NCBI RefSeq assembly: GCF_001428305.1
Contig: NZ_LMRZ01000001.1
Coordinates: 558,289-622,288 of the forward strand
Origin: Janibacter sp. Soil728
GTDB lineage: Bacteria; Actinomycetota; Actinomycetes; Actinomycetales; Dermatophilaceae
Reading direction: 5' to 3'
Length of the DNA stretch: 64,000 nt
Shown: positions 25,854-34,651 of the stretch, piece by piece
Position numbering within the stretch: the stretch's first letter is position 1
Layout: each line of letters begins with the position of its first letter
Position numbers and translations under genes: made by a program
Notes under the pieces: model-generated
What the model saw: the letters and a program-made list of their open reading frames with translations, nothing else
Databases searched by the model: none
What the model was told of the DNA's origin: nothing

Positions 25854-26701
25854 AGCGCCCCGACCTGGTCGTCGCGGGCGGGACCGCCGTCGTCACCGGT
25901 GCTGCTGGGGGCATGGGTGAGCACATCGCCAAGGGCCTGGCGCGGCGCGGGGCCGACCTCGTCATCCTCGACCGTGATGCCGATGGGCTGGCGCGCGTCG
26001 CCGCCGACCTCGGCCGTGAGACGCCCGGCGCGCGGGTGGCGACCCACGTCGTCGACCTCGCCGACCGCGCTGCCGCGGACGCGGTCATCGCGCGCATCCG
26101 TGACGCGCACCCGGGCGTGACGATGCTCTTCAACAACGCCGGCGTGGCCGTCGGCGGGCGCTTCACCCAGGTCGACGCCACGGACTTCGACTGGCTGCTC
26201 GAGATCAACCTGCTCGTGCCGATCCGCCTCACCCGCGCGCTGCTGCCGATGATGCTGGAGAACGGTGAAGGGCAGGTCATCAACACCTCCAGCCTCTTCG
26301 GGCTCGTCGGCCCGCCCGGCCAGAGCGCCTACTCCACGAGCAAGTTCGGCCTTCGCGGGTTCAGCGAGTCGCTGCGCAGCGAGCTCGAGGAGGAGGGCCA
26401 GCCGGTCGGCGTCACCGTCGTGCACCCCGGGGGGATCAGGACCAACATCGCGGTCAACGCGAGGGTGGCCGGCGGTGTCGATCCCGCGGAGGCGGAGCGC
26501 AACCGCAAGGCCTTCGCCAAGATGCTCAGCCACCCCGCTGACAAGGCGGCCGAGGAGATCATCGAGGCCGCCATCGCGAGGCGACCGCGCCTGCTCATCG
26601 GCAACGACGCCAAGGCACTCGACAAGCTGGCGCGGATCACCCCTTCGCGGTACTGGTCGTTGATGGGCCGCGCGATGGCCCTGGCGGCGAGGAAGAAGTA
26701 G
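25850..26701 (+). CDS. Short-chain dehydrogenase/reductase (SadH-like)
   Basis: A 283-residue classical SDR. The cofactor motif TGAAGGMG begins near residue 16, NNAG is near residue 93, the catalytic Ser is in NTSSLFGLVG, and the YSTSK Tyr/Lys pair follows. The substrate loop ends with HPGGIRTNI, common in SDRs acting on hydrophobic alcohols or ketones. A C-terminal helical tail (PSRYWSLMGRAMALAARKK) could be membrane-associating. It overlaps the monooxygenase stop by four bases. The pairing parallels mymA-sadH in mycobacteria, where the enzymes are linked to lipid modification under acid stress; here the role is inferred from that analogy. Confidence 0.9.
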   Translation: MKRPDLVVAGGTAVVTGAAGGMGEHIAKGLARRGADLVILDRDADGLARVAADLGRETPGARVATHVVDLADRAAADAVIARIRDAHPGVTMLFNNAGVAVGGRFTQVDATDFDWLLEINLLVPIRLTRALLPMMLENGEGQVINTSSLFGLVGPPGQSAYSTSKFGLRGFSESLRSELEEEGQPVGVTVVHPGGIRTNIAVNARVAGGVDPAEAERNRKAFAKMLSHPADKAAEEIIEAAIARRPRLLIGNDAKALDKLARITPSRYWSLMGRAMALAARKK

Positions 26702-26721
26702 CGGCTGCAACCATGGGGGGC

Positions 26722-27723
26722 ATGACCATGCCTCAGCAGCTCCAGGGCCGCCTGCGCCTGCCCATCATCGCCGCGCCGATGTTCCTCGGCTCCGGTCTCG
26801 ACCTCGTCATCGGCACCTGCCGTGCGGGCGTCGTCGGGACCTTCCCCGCGCTCAACCTGCGCACCACCGAGGAGTTCGACGGTTGGCTGACGCAGATCGA
26901 CGAGGCGCTCGCGGAGCCGGACGCGTCCGGCCGCGAGGCCGCGCCGTACGGGGTCAACTTCGTCGTGCACCGGACCAACAAGCGCATCGAGGCCGACCTC
27001 GAGAAGATCGTCGAGCACCAGGTGCCGATCGTCATCACGAGCCTCGGTGCGGCCAAGGACGTCGTCGAGGCGGTCCACTCCTACGGCGGTCTGGTCTTCC
27101 ACGACGTCGTCAACGCCACCTTCGCCGTCAAGGCCGCGCAGGCCGGTGTCGACGGACTGATCCTCGTCTCCGCGGGCTCCGGTGGGCACTCCGGCGGGCT
27201 CAACCCCTTCGCCCTCATCGCCGAGGTGCGCAAGGTGTGGGACGGGCCGCTCATCCTCGGTGGCGCCCTCAGCACGGGGCGCGATGTCCTCGCGGCGCAG
27301 GCCGCCGGCGCGGACCTGGCGTACATGGGCACGCGCTTCCTCGCGACGGAGGAGTCGGTGATCTCCGAGGAGTACCGCGCGATGCTCGTCGACTCCGGCG
27401 CGGACGAGATCGTCTACACGCCCTCGATCAGCACGATCCCCGCCAACTTCCTGCGGGGCAGCATCCTCGGCGCCGGCCTCGACCCCGACAACCTGCCCGT
27501 CCCGGAGCGGATCGACGTCTCCCACGTGACCAACCCGCACACCGAGGAGGAACCGCGCAGCACCTCCTCGACGATCGCGCCCAAGGCGTGGCGCGACGTT
27601 TGGAGCGCGGGCCACTCCGTCGCCGGCATCGACGAGGTGCTGCCGGTGGCCCGACTCGTCGACCAGCTCGAGGCCGAGTACACCCAGGCGAAGGGAGAGC
27701 TGCTCGCCGTCATCGGTGAGTGA
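26722..27723 (+). CDS. Nitronate monooxygenase-like FMN oxidoreductase
   Basis: A ~333-residue TIM-barrel flavoprotein of the 2-nitropropane dioxygenase/FabK family. The N-terminal LRLPIIAAPMFLGSG, the GLVFHDVVNATFAVKAAQAG strand and VSAGSGGHSGGLNPFALI, with the conserved HSGG, are family hallmarks, followed by GGALSTGRDVLAAQAAGADLAYMGTRF. Starts at 26713, 26722 and 26728 are all possible; MT-MPQQLQGRLRLP at 26722 best matches relatives, and GGGGGG could serve the 26728 ATG. It lies 20 bases after the SDR. It may be a nitronate or other FMN-dependent oxidoreductase; a role in the same pathway is suggested only by position. Confidence 0.85.
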   Translation: MTMPQQLQGRLRLPIIAAPMFLGSGLDLVIGTCRAGVVGTFPALNLRTTEEFDGWLTQIDEALAEPDASGREAAPYGVNFVVHRTNKRIEADLEKIVEHQVPIVITSLGAAKDVVEAVHSYGGLVFHDVVNATFAVKAAQAGVDGLILVSAGSGGHSGGLNPFALIAEVRKVWDGPLILGGALSTGRDVLAAQAAGADLAYMGTRFLATEESVISEEYRAMLVDSGADEIVYTPSISTIPANFLRGSILGAGLDPDNLPVPERIDVSHVTNPHTEEEPRSTSSTIAPKAWRDVWSAGHSVAGIDEVLPVARLVDQLEAEYTQAKGELLAVIGE

Positions 27724-27743
27724 GCTGGGTGGAGGTACCAGCT

Positions 27744-27792
27744 GGGTGGAGGTATACGCGCTGACGATTCGTCGGCGAGCCGGCATCCACCC
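27744..27792. repeat. Interspersed palindrome family B, copy 1
   Basis: The element runs from GGGTGGAGGT through ATTCGTCGGC to CATCCACCC, an imperfect 49-base palindrome. Its left end is duplicated: AGCTGGGTGGAGGTA occurs at 27723-27737 and again at 27740-27754. It begins right after the nitronate-monooxygenase-like gene stop. Confidence 0.8.
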
Positions 27793-27839
27793 GCGGAACG
27801 CTCCGGCGACGGGGTTGCTCGCGTCGTTAGCGTGGGGAC

Positions 27840-28670
27840 ATGACTGAACTCCCCACCCGCCCCCTCGGCGACGGCGTCTCCGTCCCGGTCCTCGGCTTCG
27901 GCACCTACCCGCTGCGCGGGGACGACGGCGTGCGCGCCATGGTGTCCGCGCTCGAGGTCCGCTACCGCTTCATCGACACGGCGGTGAACTACCGCAACGA
28001 GCGAGAGGTCGTCGAGGCGGTACGCGCGAGTGGTCTCGACCGTGGTGACGTCTTCATCCAGAGCAAGGTGCCCGGGCGCGACCACCGCAGCGCCAAGCAC
28101 TCGATCCGGACGTCGCTGCAGGTGATGGACCTCGAGTACCTCGACAGCGTGCTCATCCACTGGCCCAATCCGTCGCAGGGCGGTTATGTGCGCGCGTGGG
28201 AGGGGCTCGTCGAGGCCAAGGAGGCCGGGCTGGTCCGCTCGATCGGGGTCAGCAACTTCACGCCCGAGTACCTCGACGAGATCATCGCGGCGACCGGCGT
28301 GACGCCGGCGTCCAACCAGATCGAGATGCACCCTGCCTTCCCGCAGGTGGAGCAGCGCGCTGCCGACGCTGAGCGCGGCATCGTCACCCAGGCGTGGAGC
28401 CCGATCGGTCGGGGCGAGTCGCTGGAGGCGGCGCCGGTCGTCGCGGCGGCGCAGGCCCACGGCGTCACCCCCGCGCAGGCGGTCCTGCGCTGGCACCTGC
28501 ACGTCGGCTCCCTTCCCCTGCCCAAGTCGGCCGACCCCGTGCGTCAACGCGGTAACTTCGAGGTGCTCGGCTTCGACCTGTCGGTCGCCGAGATCGACGC
28601 GATCACTGCGCTCGGGCGCCCCGACGGGCGACTCTTCGGCGCTGACCCGGACATTCACGAGGAGATGTGA
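27840..28670 (+). CDS. Aldo/keto reductase
   Basis: A 276-residue NADPH-dependent aldo/keto reductase of the AKR5-like (2,5-diketogluconate reductase) type. The catalytic tetrad is visible: Asp and Tyr in FIDTAVNYRNE, Lys in FIQSKVPGRDH and His in LIHWPNP. IGVSNFTPEYLDEI and NQIEMHP are the usual family strands, and LPLPKSADPVRQ binds the cofactor phosphate. TAGCGT (27828-27833) six bases before the ATG gives it its own leaderless promoter, so it is separate from the upstream genes. Its stop (TGATG) overlaps the start of the aminotransferase gene. Confidence 0.92.
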   Translation: MTELPTRPLGDGVSVPVLGFGTYPLRGDDGVRAMVSALEVRYRFIDTAVNYRNEREVVEAVRASGLDRGDVFIQSKVPGRDHRSAKHSIRTSLQVMDLEYLDSVLIHWPNPSQGGYVRAWEGLVEAKEAGLVRSIGVSNFTPEYLDEIIAATGVTPASNQIEMHPAFPQVEQRAADAERGIVTQAWSPIGRGESLEAAPVVAAAQAHGVTPAQAVLRWHLHVGSLPLPKSADPVRQRGNFEVLGFDLSVAEIDAITALGRPDGRLFGADPDIHEEM

Positions 28671-30022
28671 TGGAGCTGCTGCCCCGCCTTGACGCCGACG
28701 AGGTGCGCCGCCTGGACCGGGCGCACGTCTTCCACTCGTGGAGCGCGCAGGACCTCATCGATCCGCCGGGGATCGTGTCCGCGCGGGGCAGCCGCTTCAC
28801 CGACCACACCGGTCGGGAGTACCTCGACTTCGCCAGCCAGCTGGTCAACGTCAACCTCGGCCACCAGCACCCCGAGCTGGTCGAGGCGATCGCCGAGGCA
28901 GCCGCGCGGATGACGACGATGGCGCCCGGCTTCGCCGTCGAGACCCGCTCGCAGGCGGCCGCGATGATCGCCGACAAGGCGCCCGGCGACCTCGACTCGG
29001 TCTTCTTCACCAACGGTGGCGCCGACGCCAACGAGCACGCGATCCGGATGGCCCGCATCCACACCGGGCGGCACAAGGTCCTCGCCGCCTACCGCAGCTA
29101 TCACGGTGGCACCGCGGCCGCGATGGCGCTGACCGGTGAGCCGCGGCGCTGGGGGAGCGAGCCCTCCTTCACCGGCGTCGTCCACTACTGGGGTCCTTAC
29201 CCCTACCGCTCGTCCTTCCACTCCGACAGCGAGGAGCAGGAGTGCGAGCGGGCGCTGGCCCACCTGCGCCAGACCGTCGAGGTCGAAGGGCCGAGCCAGG
29301 TCGCCGCGATCGTCCTCGAGACCATCGTCGGGACCAACGGCGTGCTCGTCCCGCCCGACGGCTACCTCGCCGGTGTCCGCGAGCTCTGCGACGAGTACGG
29401 CATCGTGATGGTCGCCGACGAGGTCATGGCCGGTTTCGGCCGGGCCGGCGAGTGGTTCGCGGTGGACCACTGGGATGTCACACCCGACCTCATCACTTTT
29501 GCGAAGGGGGTCAACTCGGGCTACGTACCTCTCGGCGGCGTCATCGTCAGCGGAGCGATCCGCGAGACCTTCGGCCAGCGGCCGTACCCGGGCGGGCTGA
29601 CGTACCAAGGACATCCACTCGCCTGCGCCTCCGCCGTCGCGTCGATGCGCATCTTCGAGCGGGACGACATCATCGGTCGGGCCCGGTCGCTCGGTGAGGA
29701 CGTCATCGGTCCCGGCCTGCGCGAGATCGCGCAGCGGCACCCGAGCGTCGGCGACGTGCGTGGCCTCGGGGTCATGTGGGCGGTCGAGCTCGTGCGTGAT
29801 CGCGAGACGCGCGAGCCGCTGGTGCCCTTCAACGCCACCGGTTCCGACGCTGCTCCCATGGGTGAGGTCGCTGCAGCCTGCAAGAAGTCCGGCCTCTGGC
29901 CGATGGTCGCGGGCAACCGCGTGCACGTGGTCCCGCCCCTGACGACGAGTCCTGATGACGTCCGCGAGGGTCTGGCGATCCTCGACGAGGCGCTGTCCGT
30001 CGCGGACGCCCACACCCGGTGA
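28670..30022 (+). CDS. Class-III (omega) aminotransferase, PLP-dependent
   Basis: A 450-residue fold-type I aminotransferase. The PLP lysine is in ITFAKGVNSGYVPLGG, the cofactor-binding Asp in IVMVADEVMAGFGRAGEWF, and the phosphate-binding TNGGADANEHAIRMAR is intact. Sequence layout resembles taurine/beta-alanine-pyruvate type transaminases (long DEVMAGFGR and YPGGLTYQGHPLA regions). The ATG overlaps the aldo/keto reductase stop; a GTG one codon earlier is possible. Its own stop overlaps the CoA-ligase start (GTGA). Transamination of an omega-amino acid or amine to an aldehyde, followed by reduction and CoA activation, would fit the neighbours. Confidence 0.9.
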   Translation: MELLPRLDADEVRRLDRAHVFHSWSAQDLIDPPGIVSARGSRFTDHTGREYLDFASQLVNVNLGHQHPELVEAIAEAAARMTTMAPGFAVETRSQAAAMIADKAPGDLDSVFFTNGGADANEHAIRMARIHTGRHKVLAAYRSYHGGTAAAMALTGEPRRWGSEPSFTGVVHYWGPYPYRSSFHSDSEEQECERALAHLRQTVEVEGPSQVAAIVLETIVGTNGVLVPPDGYLAGVRELCDEYGIVMVADEVMAGFGRAGEWFAVDHWDVTPDLITFAKGVNSGYVPLGGVIVSGAIRETFGQRPYPGGLTYQGHPLACASAVASMRIFERDDIIGRARSLGEDVIGPGLREIAQRHPSVGDVRGLGVMWAVELVRDRETREPLVPFNATGSDAAPMGEVAAACKKSGLWPMVAGNRVHVVPPLTTSPDDVREGLAILDEALSVADAHTR

Positions 30023-31635
30023 CCCTGTCTGACGTGTCCTCGCCCGACGTGACCGTGCCGCGGTGGCCGGTCCGGCCCGAGCCCGGCGAGGCTGTGCCTG
30101 CCGAGTTCGGCATGTCGGCGTACTGCGTGGCCGACCCGGCGGCGCACGCTCCGGACCGGGACGCGCTGGTGGTCGTCCACGGTGATGGCGACTCCCGCTG
30201 GACCTTCGCCCAGGTCGACGACACCGTGCGGGCCGTGGCCGCCGGGCTGCTCGGGCTGGGACTGCACCCGGGTGACCGGGTGCTGCTGCGCATGGGCAAC
30301 CGGGCGGAGTTCCCCTTCGTCTTCTTCGGGGCGATCGCGGCCGGACTCGTGGCCGTGCCCACGAGCTCGCAGCTCACTCCGGACGAAGCCGCTCGGTTGC
30401 TGGCCGACTCCGGTGCACGCGCGGTCGCGCTCGACTCGGACCTCGATCTCGTTGTCCCGCAAGGGGTGCCGGTCGTGACCGCTGACGACATCGCTGGCTG
30501 GGTCGCGGGCGGGGAGCGGGCCGGCCACGACGTGGGTGACCCCGAGCGCCCGGCCTTCATCACCTACACCTCGGGCACGACCGGCAGGCCGAAGGGGGTC
30601 GTCCACGCCCACCGCAGCGCCTGGGGGCGACGTCCGATGTACCGCGGCTGGTACGGGCTCGGTGAGGGTGACGTCATGCTCCACGCCGGAGCGCTCAACT
30701 GGACGTACACGCTGGGCGTCGGGCTCACCGACCCGTGGGCCAATGCGGCGACCGCGATCGTCCACGACGGGCCTCGTGACGGACAGGTCTGGCCGCGGAT
30801 CGTCCACTCGCACAAGGCGACCCACTTCGCTGCCGTGCCCGGGGTGTTCCGCCACCTGCTGCGGCACGGCGATCCGAGCACGTGGGAGCTGGGCTCGCTG
30901 CGGGCCGCCCTCGTGGCGGGAGAGGCACTCCCTTCGCCCCTGTGGCAGGAGTGGACCGAGACGACCGGTGTGCCTCTGTACGAGTCGCTGGGGATGAGCG
31001 AGATCTCGACCTTCGTCTCGAGCGGGCCGGACGTCCCCACGCGACGGGGGAGTCCGGGGCGGGTGCAGCCCGGCCGACGGATCGCGGTGCTCGACCCGGA
31101 GCGGCTCGATGACCCGACGCCGTTGCCGCCCAACGAAGTCGGGCGTCTGGCGGTCCACCGCTCCGACCCCGGGCTGATGCTCGGCTACTGGCAGCGTCCG
31201 GAGGAGATGGCCGAGGTGATGGGGGGCGAGTGGTTCGTCACCAGCGACCTGGCCGAGCTCGACGAGGACGGCTACCTGACCTACCACGGGCGGTCCGACG
31301 ACGTGATGAATGCGATGGGCTACCGCGTCTCCCCGGCCGAGGTCGAGGACGCGCTGGCCGGGACTCACGGTGTCGCCGAGGTCGCCGTCACGACGCTCGA
31401 GGTCGGCGATGGGGTGAGCGTCATCTGCGCCTGGGTGGTGCCGACGGATGCCACCGCGGATCCAGAGGTGCTGGGCGACAAGGTGATCGAGCACGCTGCC
31501 GAGCGACTGGCCCCCTACAAGCGACCGCGGGAGGTGCGTCTTGTCAACGCACTGCCGCGCACGGCCAACGGCAAGGTCGTGCGCCGCGACCTCCCCCCGC
31601 CCTCCCCGCGTGGAGGTGAACTCGCCGACGAATGA
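30019..31635 (+). CDS. AMP-forming acyl-/aryl-CoA ligase
   Basis: A 538-residue adenylate-forming enzyme. The P-loop-like YTSGTTGRPKGVVH is near residue 180, ESLGMSEISTF forms the A5-type motif, GEWFVTSDLAELDEDGYLTY the hinge Asp, and RTANGKVVRRDL the catalytic C-terminal Lys. It resembles benzoate-CoA and medium-chain acyl-CoA ligases more than acetyl-CoA synthetase. The start overlaps the aminotransferase stop by four bases. The last residues (about RGGELADE) and the stop codon lie inside a family-B palindrome at 31610-31656, so the natural C-terminus may have been altered by that element. Confidence 0.9.
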   Translation: MTLSDVSSPDVTVPRWPVRPEPGEAVPAEFGMSAYCVADPAAHAPDRDALVVVHGDGDSRWTFAQVDDTVRAVAAGLLGLGLHPGDRVLLRMGNRAEFPFVFFGAIAAGLVAVPTSSQLTPDEAARLLADSGARAVALDSDLDLVVPQGVPVVTADDIAGWVAGGERAGHDVGDPERPAFITYTSGTTGRPKGVVHAHRSAWGRRPMYRGWYGLGEGDVMLHAGALNWTYTLGVGLTDPWANAATAIVHDGPRDGQVWPRIVHSHKATHFAAVPGVFRHLLRHGDPSTWELGSLRAALVAGEALPSPLWQEWTETTGVPLYESLGMSEISTFVSSGPDVPTRRGSPGRVQPGRRIAVLDPERLDDPTPLPPNEVGRLAVHRSDPGLMLGYWQRPEEMAEVMGGEWFVTSDLAELDEDGYLTYHGRSDDVMNAMGYRVSPAEVEDALAGTHGVAEVAVTTLEVGDGVSVICAWVVPTDATADPEVLGDKVIEHAAERLAPYKRPREVRLVNALPRTANGKVVRRDLPPPSPRGGELADE

Positions 31636-31656
31636 CCGGCGCGCCCACGTCCACCC
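31610..31656. repeat. Interspersed palindrome family B, copy 2 (degenerate, overlaps CDS end)
   Basis: The copy starts with GTGGAGGTGAAC and ends CACGTCCACCC; the centre is GACGAATGAC. It overlaps the 3' end of the CoA-ligase gene and supplies its stop codon. Arm pairing is weaker than in copies 3-6. Confidence 0.7.
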
Positions 31657-31684
31657 GAGTTGACGCCGTCAATAGAAACGATAA

Positions 31685-31705
31685 TCATTCTCACTATGAG
31701 AATGA
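31685..31705. promoter_or_regulatory. Zur-like operator over the aztD-like start
   Basis: TCATTCTCA and TGAGAATGA form perfect 9-bp arms around CTA. They overlap a GATAATCATTCTC stretch that matches Zur/Fur-type boxes. The operator covers the predicted -10 region (GATAAT at 31680-31685) and the first ATG, so binding would block transcription when metal is plentiful. Confidence 0.7.
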
Positions 31706-32979
31706 CGCTCCGTCCCACCCGAACCCTGTCCGTCGCCACCCTGCTCGCGCTCACGCTCACCGCCTGCGGCACCGAGGAGGCGCCCAGCGGCTCGGCCTCG
31801 CCCACGCCGATCCCGCGCGCCGATGACGTCTCGACCGCCGTCGGCACCCCCTCCGGCACGACGGTCGAGGAGGGCAGCCGCACCCCGCGCCTGGCCGTCA
31901 CCCACGACGGCGGGGTCATCGTCCTCGACGCCGTGACCCTCACCCAGCTCGGGGAGTTCCCGCTCGAGGGCTTCACCCGGATCAACCCGGTCGGGGACGA
32001 GCGGCACCTCATGGTGACCGAGGGCGAGACCTTCCGCCTCCTCGACCTCGGGGGCTACTCCCTTCCGCACGGCGACCACGACCACCACCACTCGACCCCG
32101 CCCACGCTCACCGACCTCACCTTCCCCACGCGCCACCCGGGTCACGTCGTCGTCCACGACGGCCGCACCGTCCTCTACGGGGACGGCGACGGCAGGATCC
32201 GCTCCTTCGACTCCGACGCCCTTCGCGACGGGGCGACGAAGCGCCCGCCGACCGACACCCGGCGCGAGCGCACGCCCCACCACGGCGTCGCGGTCGAGCG
32301 CGCCGACGGGTCGATGGTCACGACGGTCGGCACCGAGGACGCGCGCTCGGGGATCGTCATCCGTGACGCGAAGGGGGAGCGGCTCGCCTCCTCCAAGGAG
32401 TGCCCTGGCGTCCACGGCGAGGCAGCGGCGAAGGGTGGTGCCCTCGTCTTCGGCTGCGAGGACGGACTGCTCCTCGTCAAGGGCGACACGATCACCAAGA
32501 TCGACGCACCGGACGACTACGGCCGGATCGGCAACCAGGCAGGCAGTGAGGCGTCCCCCTTCGTGCTCGGCGACTACAAGACCGACAAGGACGCCGAGCT
32601 CGAGCGGCCGACCCGGGTGAGCATCACCGACACGCGTGACGGGTCGCTGCGCCTGCTCGACCTACCGGCGAGCTACTCCTTCCGCTCGCTGGCACGCGGC
32701 GCCGACGGCGAGGGTGTCGTCCTCGGCACCGACGGCAGGCTGCACGTCATCGACATGGCCAAGGGAGCGGTCACCGAATCGATCGACGTCGTCGACCCGT
32801 GGGAGGAGCCGCTCGAGTGGCAGGACCCGCGGCCGACCGTCCACGTCCAGGGCGGGACCGCCTACGTCACCGAGCCGGCGAGCAAGGAGCTGCACATGGT
32901 CGACCTGCACTCCGGCGAGGTCGTCAACAGCGGTGTGCTGCCCGTCGTGCCCAACGAGATCGACGGCACGCTCGGGTGA
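31696..32979 (+). CDS. AztD-like zinc metallochaperone lipoprotein
   Basis: A 428-residue exported protein. The signal peptide ends in the lipobox LALTLTAC, so the protein is probably lipid-anchored. The mature part is beta-propeller-like with repeated strands, and an N-terminal His-rich loop HGDHDHHHS that would bind zinc, as in AztD proteins that hand zinc to an ABC-transporter binding protein. No aztABC genes are nearby. The Zur-like palindrome over the start supports a zinc-starvation role. The ATG at 31696 or 31702 is the start; earlier codons overlap the operator. Identification rests on fold layout, the His loop and the operator. Confidence 0.75.
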   Translation: MRMTLRPTRTLSVATLLALTLTACGTEEAPSGSASPTPIPRADDVSTAVGTPSGTTVEEGSRTPRLAVTHDGGVIVLDAVTLTQLGEFPLEGFTRINPVGDERHLMVTEGETFRLLDLGGYSLPHGDHDHHHSTPPTLTDLTFPTRHPGHVVVHDGRTVLYGDGDGRIRSFDSDALRDGATKRPPTDTRRERTPHHGVAVERADGSMVTTVGTEDARSGIVIRDAKGERLASSKECPGVHGEAAAKGGALVFGCEDGLLLVKGDTITKIDAPDDYGRIGNQAGSEASPFVLGDYKTDKDAELERPTRVSITDTRDGSLRLLDLPASYSFRSLARGADGEGVVLGTDGRLHVIDMAKGAVTESIDVVDPWEEPLEWQDPRPTVHVQGGTAYVTEPASKELHMVDLHSGEVVNSGVLPVVPNEIDGTLG

Positions 32980-33010
32980 GGACCAGCCGCCATCGTGCAC
33001 AGGGTCGTCG

Positions 33011-34537
33011 TCAGCTGCGCCGCGTCAGGCCCACCCGGAAGCCGACCGGCATGAGCGTCAACCGCTCGGTGATCGTCAGCTCGTAGCCGGGCTCGGGCGT
33101 GAGGTCGAAGCGGTGCAGCAGCTTGGCCAGGACGATCACCGACTCGTGCAGCGCGAACTGGCGTCCGATGCAGGCCCGCTCGCCGGTGCCGAAGGGCTTG
33201 TAGGCGTGCGCGGGCCGCGCCCGGTTGTGCTCGGGAAGGAAGCGGTCGGGGTCGAAGCGCTCGGGGTCCGGCCACACGTCGGGGTCGCGGTGGAGCAGGG
33301 GGATGAAGACGAGCACCTTGTCCTGCGGCGTCATCCGCAGGCCTCCGGGGACGCCGGCCGACCCGTCGGCACCGATGGTCGTCGTCTCCCGGGGTGAGCG
33401 CGCGAAGCCCGGTGCGGTCGGCCACAGCCGCAGCGTCTCGTCGACGACCCGGCGCAGGTAGCGCAGCTTGGGCACCTGCTCGAAGGTCGGGTCGACCGCA
33501 GGGTCGCTGCCGAGCACCTCGTCGAGCTCGGCACGCACCCGGGCGAGGATCTCGGGCTCGCGGGTGAGGTGGTACAGCGCGAAGGAGACTGCCCCGGACG
33601 TGGTCTCGTGCCCGGCGACCAGCATCGTGAGGATCTGGTGGCGCACGTTCTGCGCCTCGAGGAGTGCCCCGGAGTCGTCGACCGGCTCGTGCATCATCCG
33701 GCCGAGCAGGTCCTCGTGCCGCTGCCCGCTCGCCTCGCGGTCCGCGACGATCTGCCTGAGCAGGCCGTCGATGTAGCCGTGCCGTGCCAGCGCCACCTGG
33801 TCCTTGCGGCGCACCCGCCGCCTGCCGACGAGCGGCAGCGCCGCGACATTGGACCGGGCGGCGGCATGCGACATGTCGCCGACGAAGGTCGTGACGAAGG
33901 GGTCGACCTCCTCGGTCGCGAAGCTGCCGAAGGTGTGACTGAAGGCCGCTCGGGCGATCGTCTCGAGGGTGAGCTTGGTGAGCCACGGGGAGACGTCGAC
34001 GGTCCTCCCTTCGCCAGCTGCCTTGTCCCACACCCCGATGAGCTCGTTCGCCGCGTCGACCATGACGTCGTGGTAGCCGCGCATCGCCGACTTGGAGAAG
34101 GCGGGCATGAGCAGGTCGTGCGCCAGGCGCCAGTTGGGCTCGTCGGTCTCGGCGGTGAAGAGCCCGTCGCCGACGAACATCCGCAGGTCCTGCACGCCCG
34201 GTGCCAAGGTCTTGGTGAATCGCTTGTCGTCGCACAGCTCACCGACGAGGTCGACGCCTGACGCGAAGACGAACTTGCGACCCAGCGCGAGCATCTCGAA
34301 GATCGGCCCGAGCCCGACGCCCAGGCGCAGCATGTTCTGCACCGGCTGCGTCGGGTCCATCCCCTTGCGGAAGGCGTCCCCGAGCACCCGACGACGCCCG
34401 GGCGGGTGGGGGAGGTCGTGGTCGGCCCAGCCCATCCCGGCGTTCGGCGGGAACTGCTCGAGGGTGTCGCCCGCGCGTGCGTGCGCCGGTGCGTGCGCCG
34501 CGTCAGGAGCAGGTCGGAGCCGGGTGGCCACGTCCAT
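33011..34537 (-). CDS. Cytochrome P450 (CYP102-like heme domain, no fused reductase)
   Basis: A 508-residue P450. The heme-ligand loop FGTGERACIGRQFA contains the Cys thiolate, the I-helix motif is AGHETTSGAVSFAL, and the K-helix ExxR is ETLRLWP. The N-terminal LGPIFEMLALGRKFVFASG and GDGLFTAETDEPNWRLAHDLLMP strongly recall the heme domain of CYP102A1 (a fatty-acid hydroxylase), yet the gene stops after the heme domain, so an external reductase is needed. No ferredoxin or reductase gene is adjacent. I chose ATG 34537, with AAAGGAC eight bases upstream, over a start 13 codons earlier. The substrate may be a fatty acid; that is by family analogy. Confidence 0.9.
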   Translation of the reverse strand: MDVATRLRPAPDAAHAPAHARAGDTLEQFPPNAGMGWADHDLPHPPGRRRVLGDAFRKGMDPTQPVQNMLRLGVGLGPIFEMLALGRKFVFASGVDLVGELCDDKRFTKTLAPGVQDLRMFVGDGLFTAETDEPNWRLAHDLLMPAFSKSAMRGYHDVMVDAANELIGVWDKAAGEGRTVDVSPWLTKLTLETIARAAFSHTFGSFATEEVDPFVTTFVGDMSHAAARSNVAALPLVGRRRVRRKDQVALARHGYIDGLLRQIVADREASGQRHEDLLGRMMHEPVDDSGALLEAQNVRHQILTMLVAGHETTSGAVSFALYHLTREPEILARVRAELDEVLGSDPAVDPTFEQVPKLRYLRRVVDETLRLWPTAPGFARSPRETTTIGADGSAGVPGGLRMTPQDKVLVFIPLLHRDPDVWPDPERFDPDRFLPEHNRARPAHAYKPFGTGERACIGRQFALHESVIVLAKLLHRFDLTPEPGYELTITERLTLMPVGFRVGLTRRS

Positions 34538-34651
34538 CGGGGCCGTCCTTTCGTCAGGTGTAGAGACTCGGCTCACGGTAGTCCTCGAGACGGCATGGAT
34601 GGAGGCGAGAGACCTTGTCTTCTTCCCAGCGGCTCATGGGATGATTGCGTC

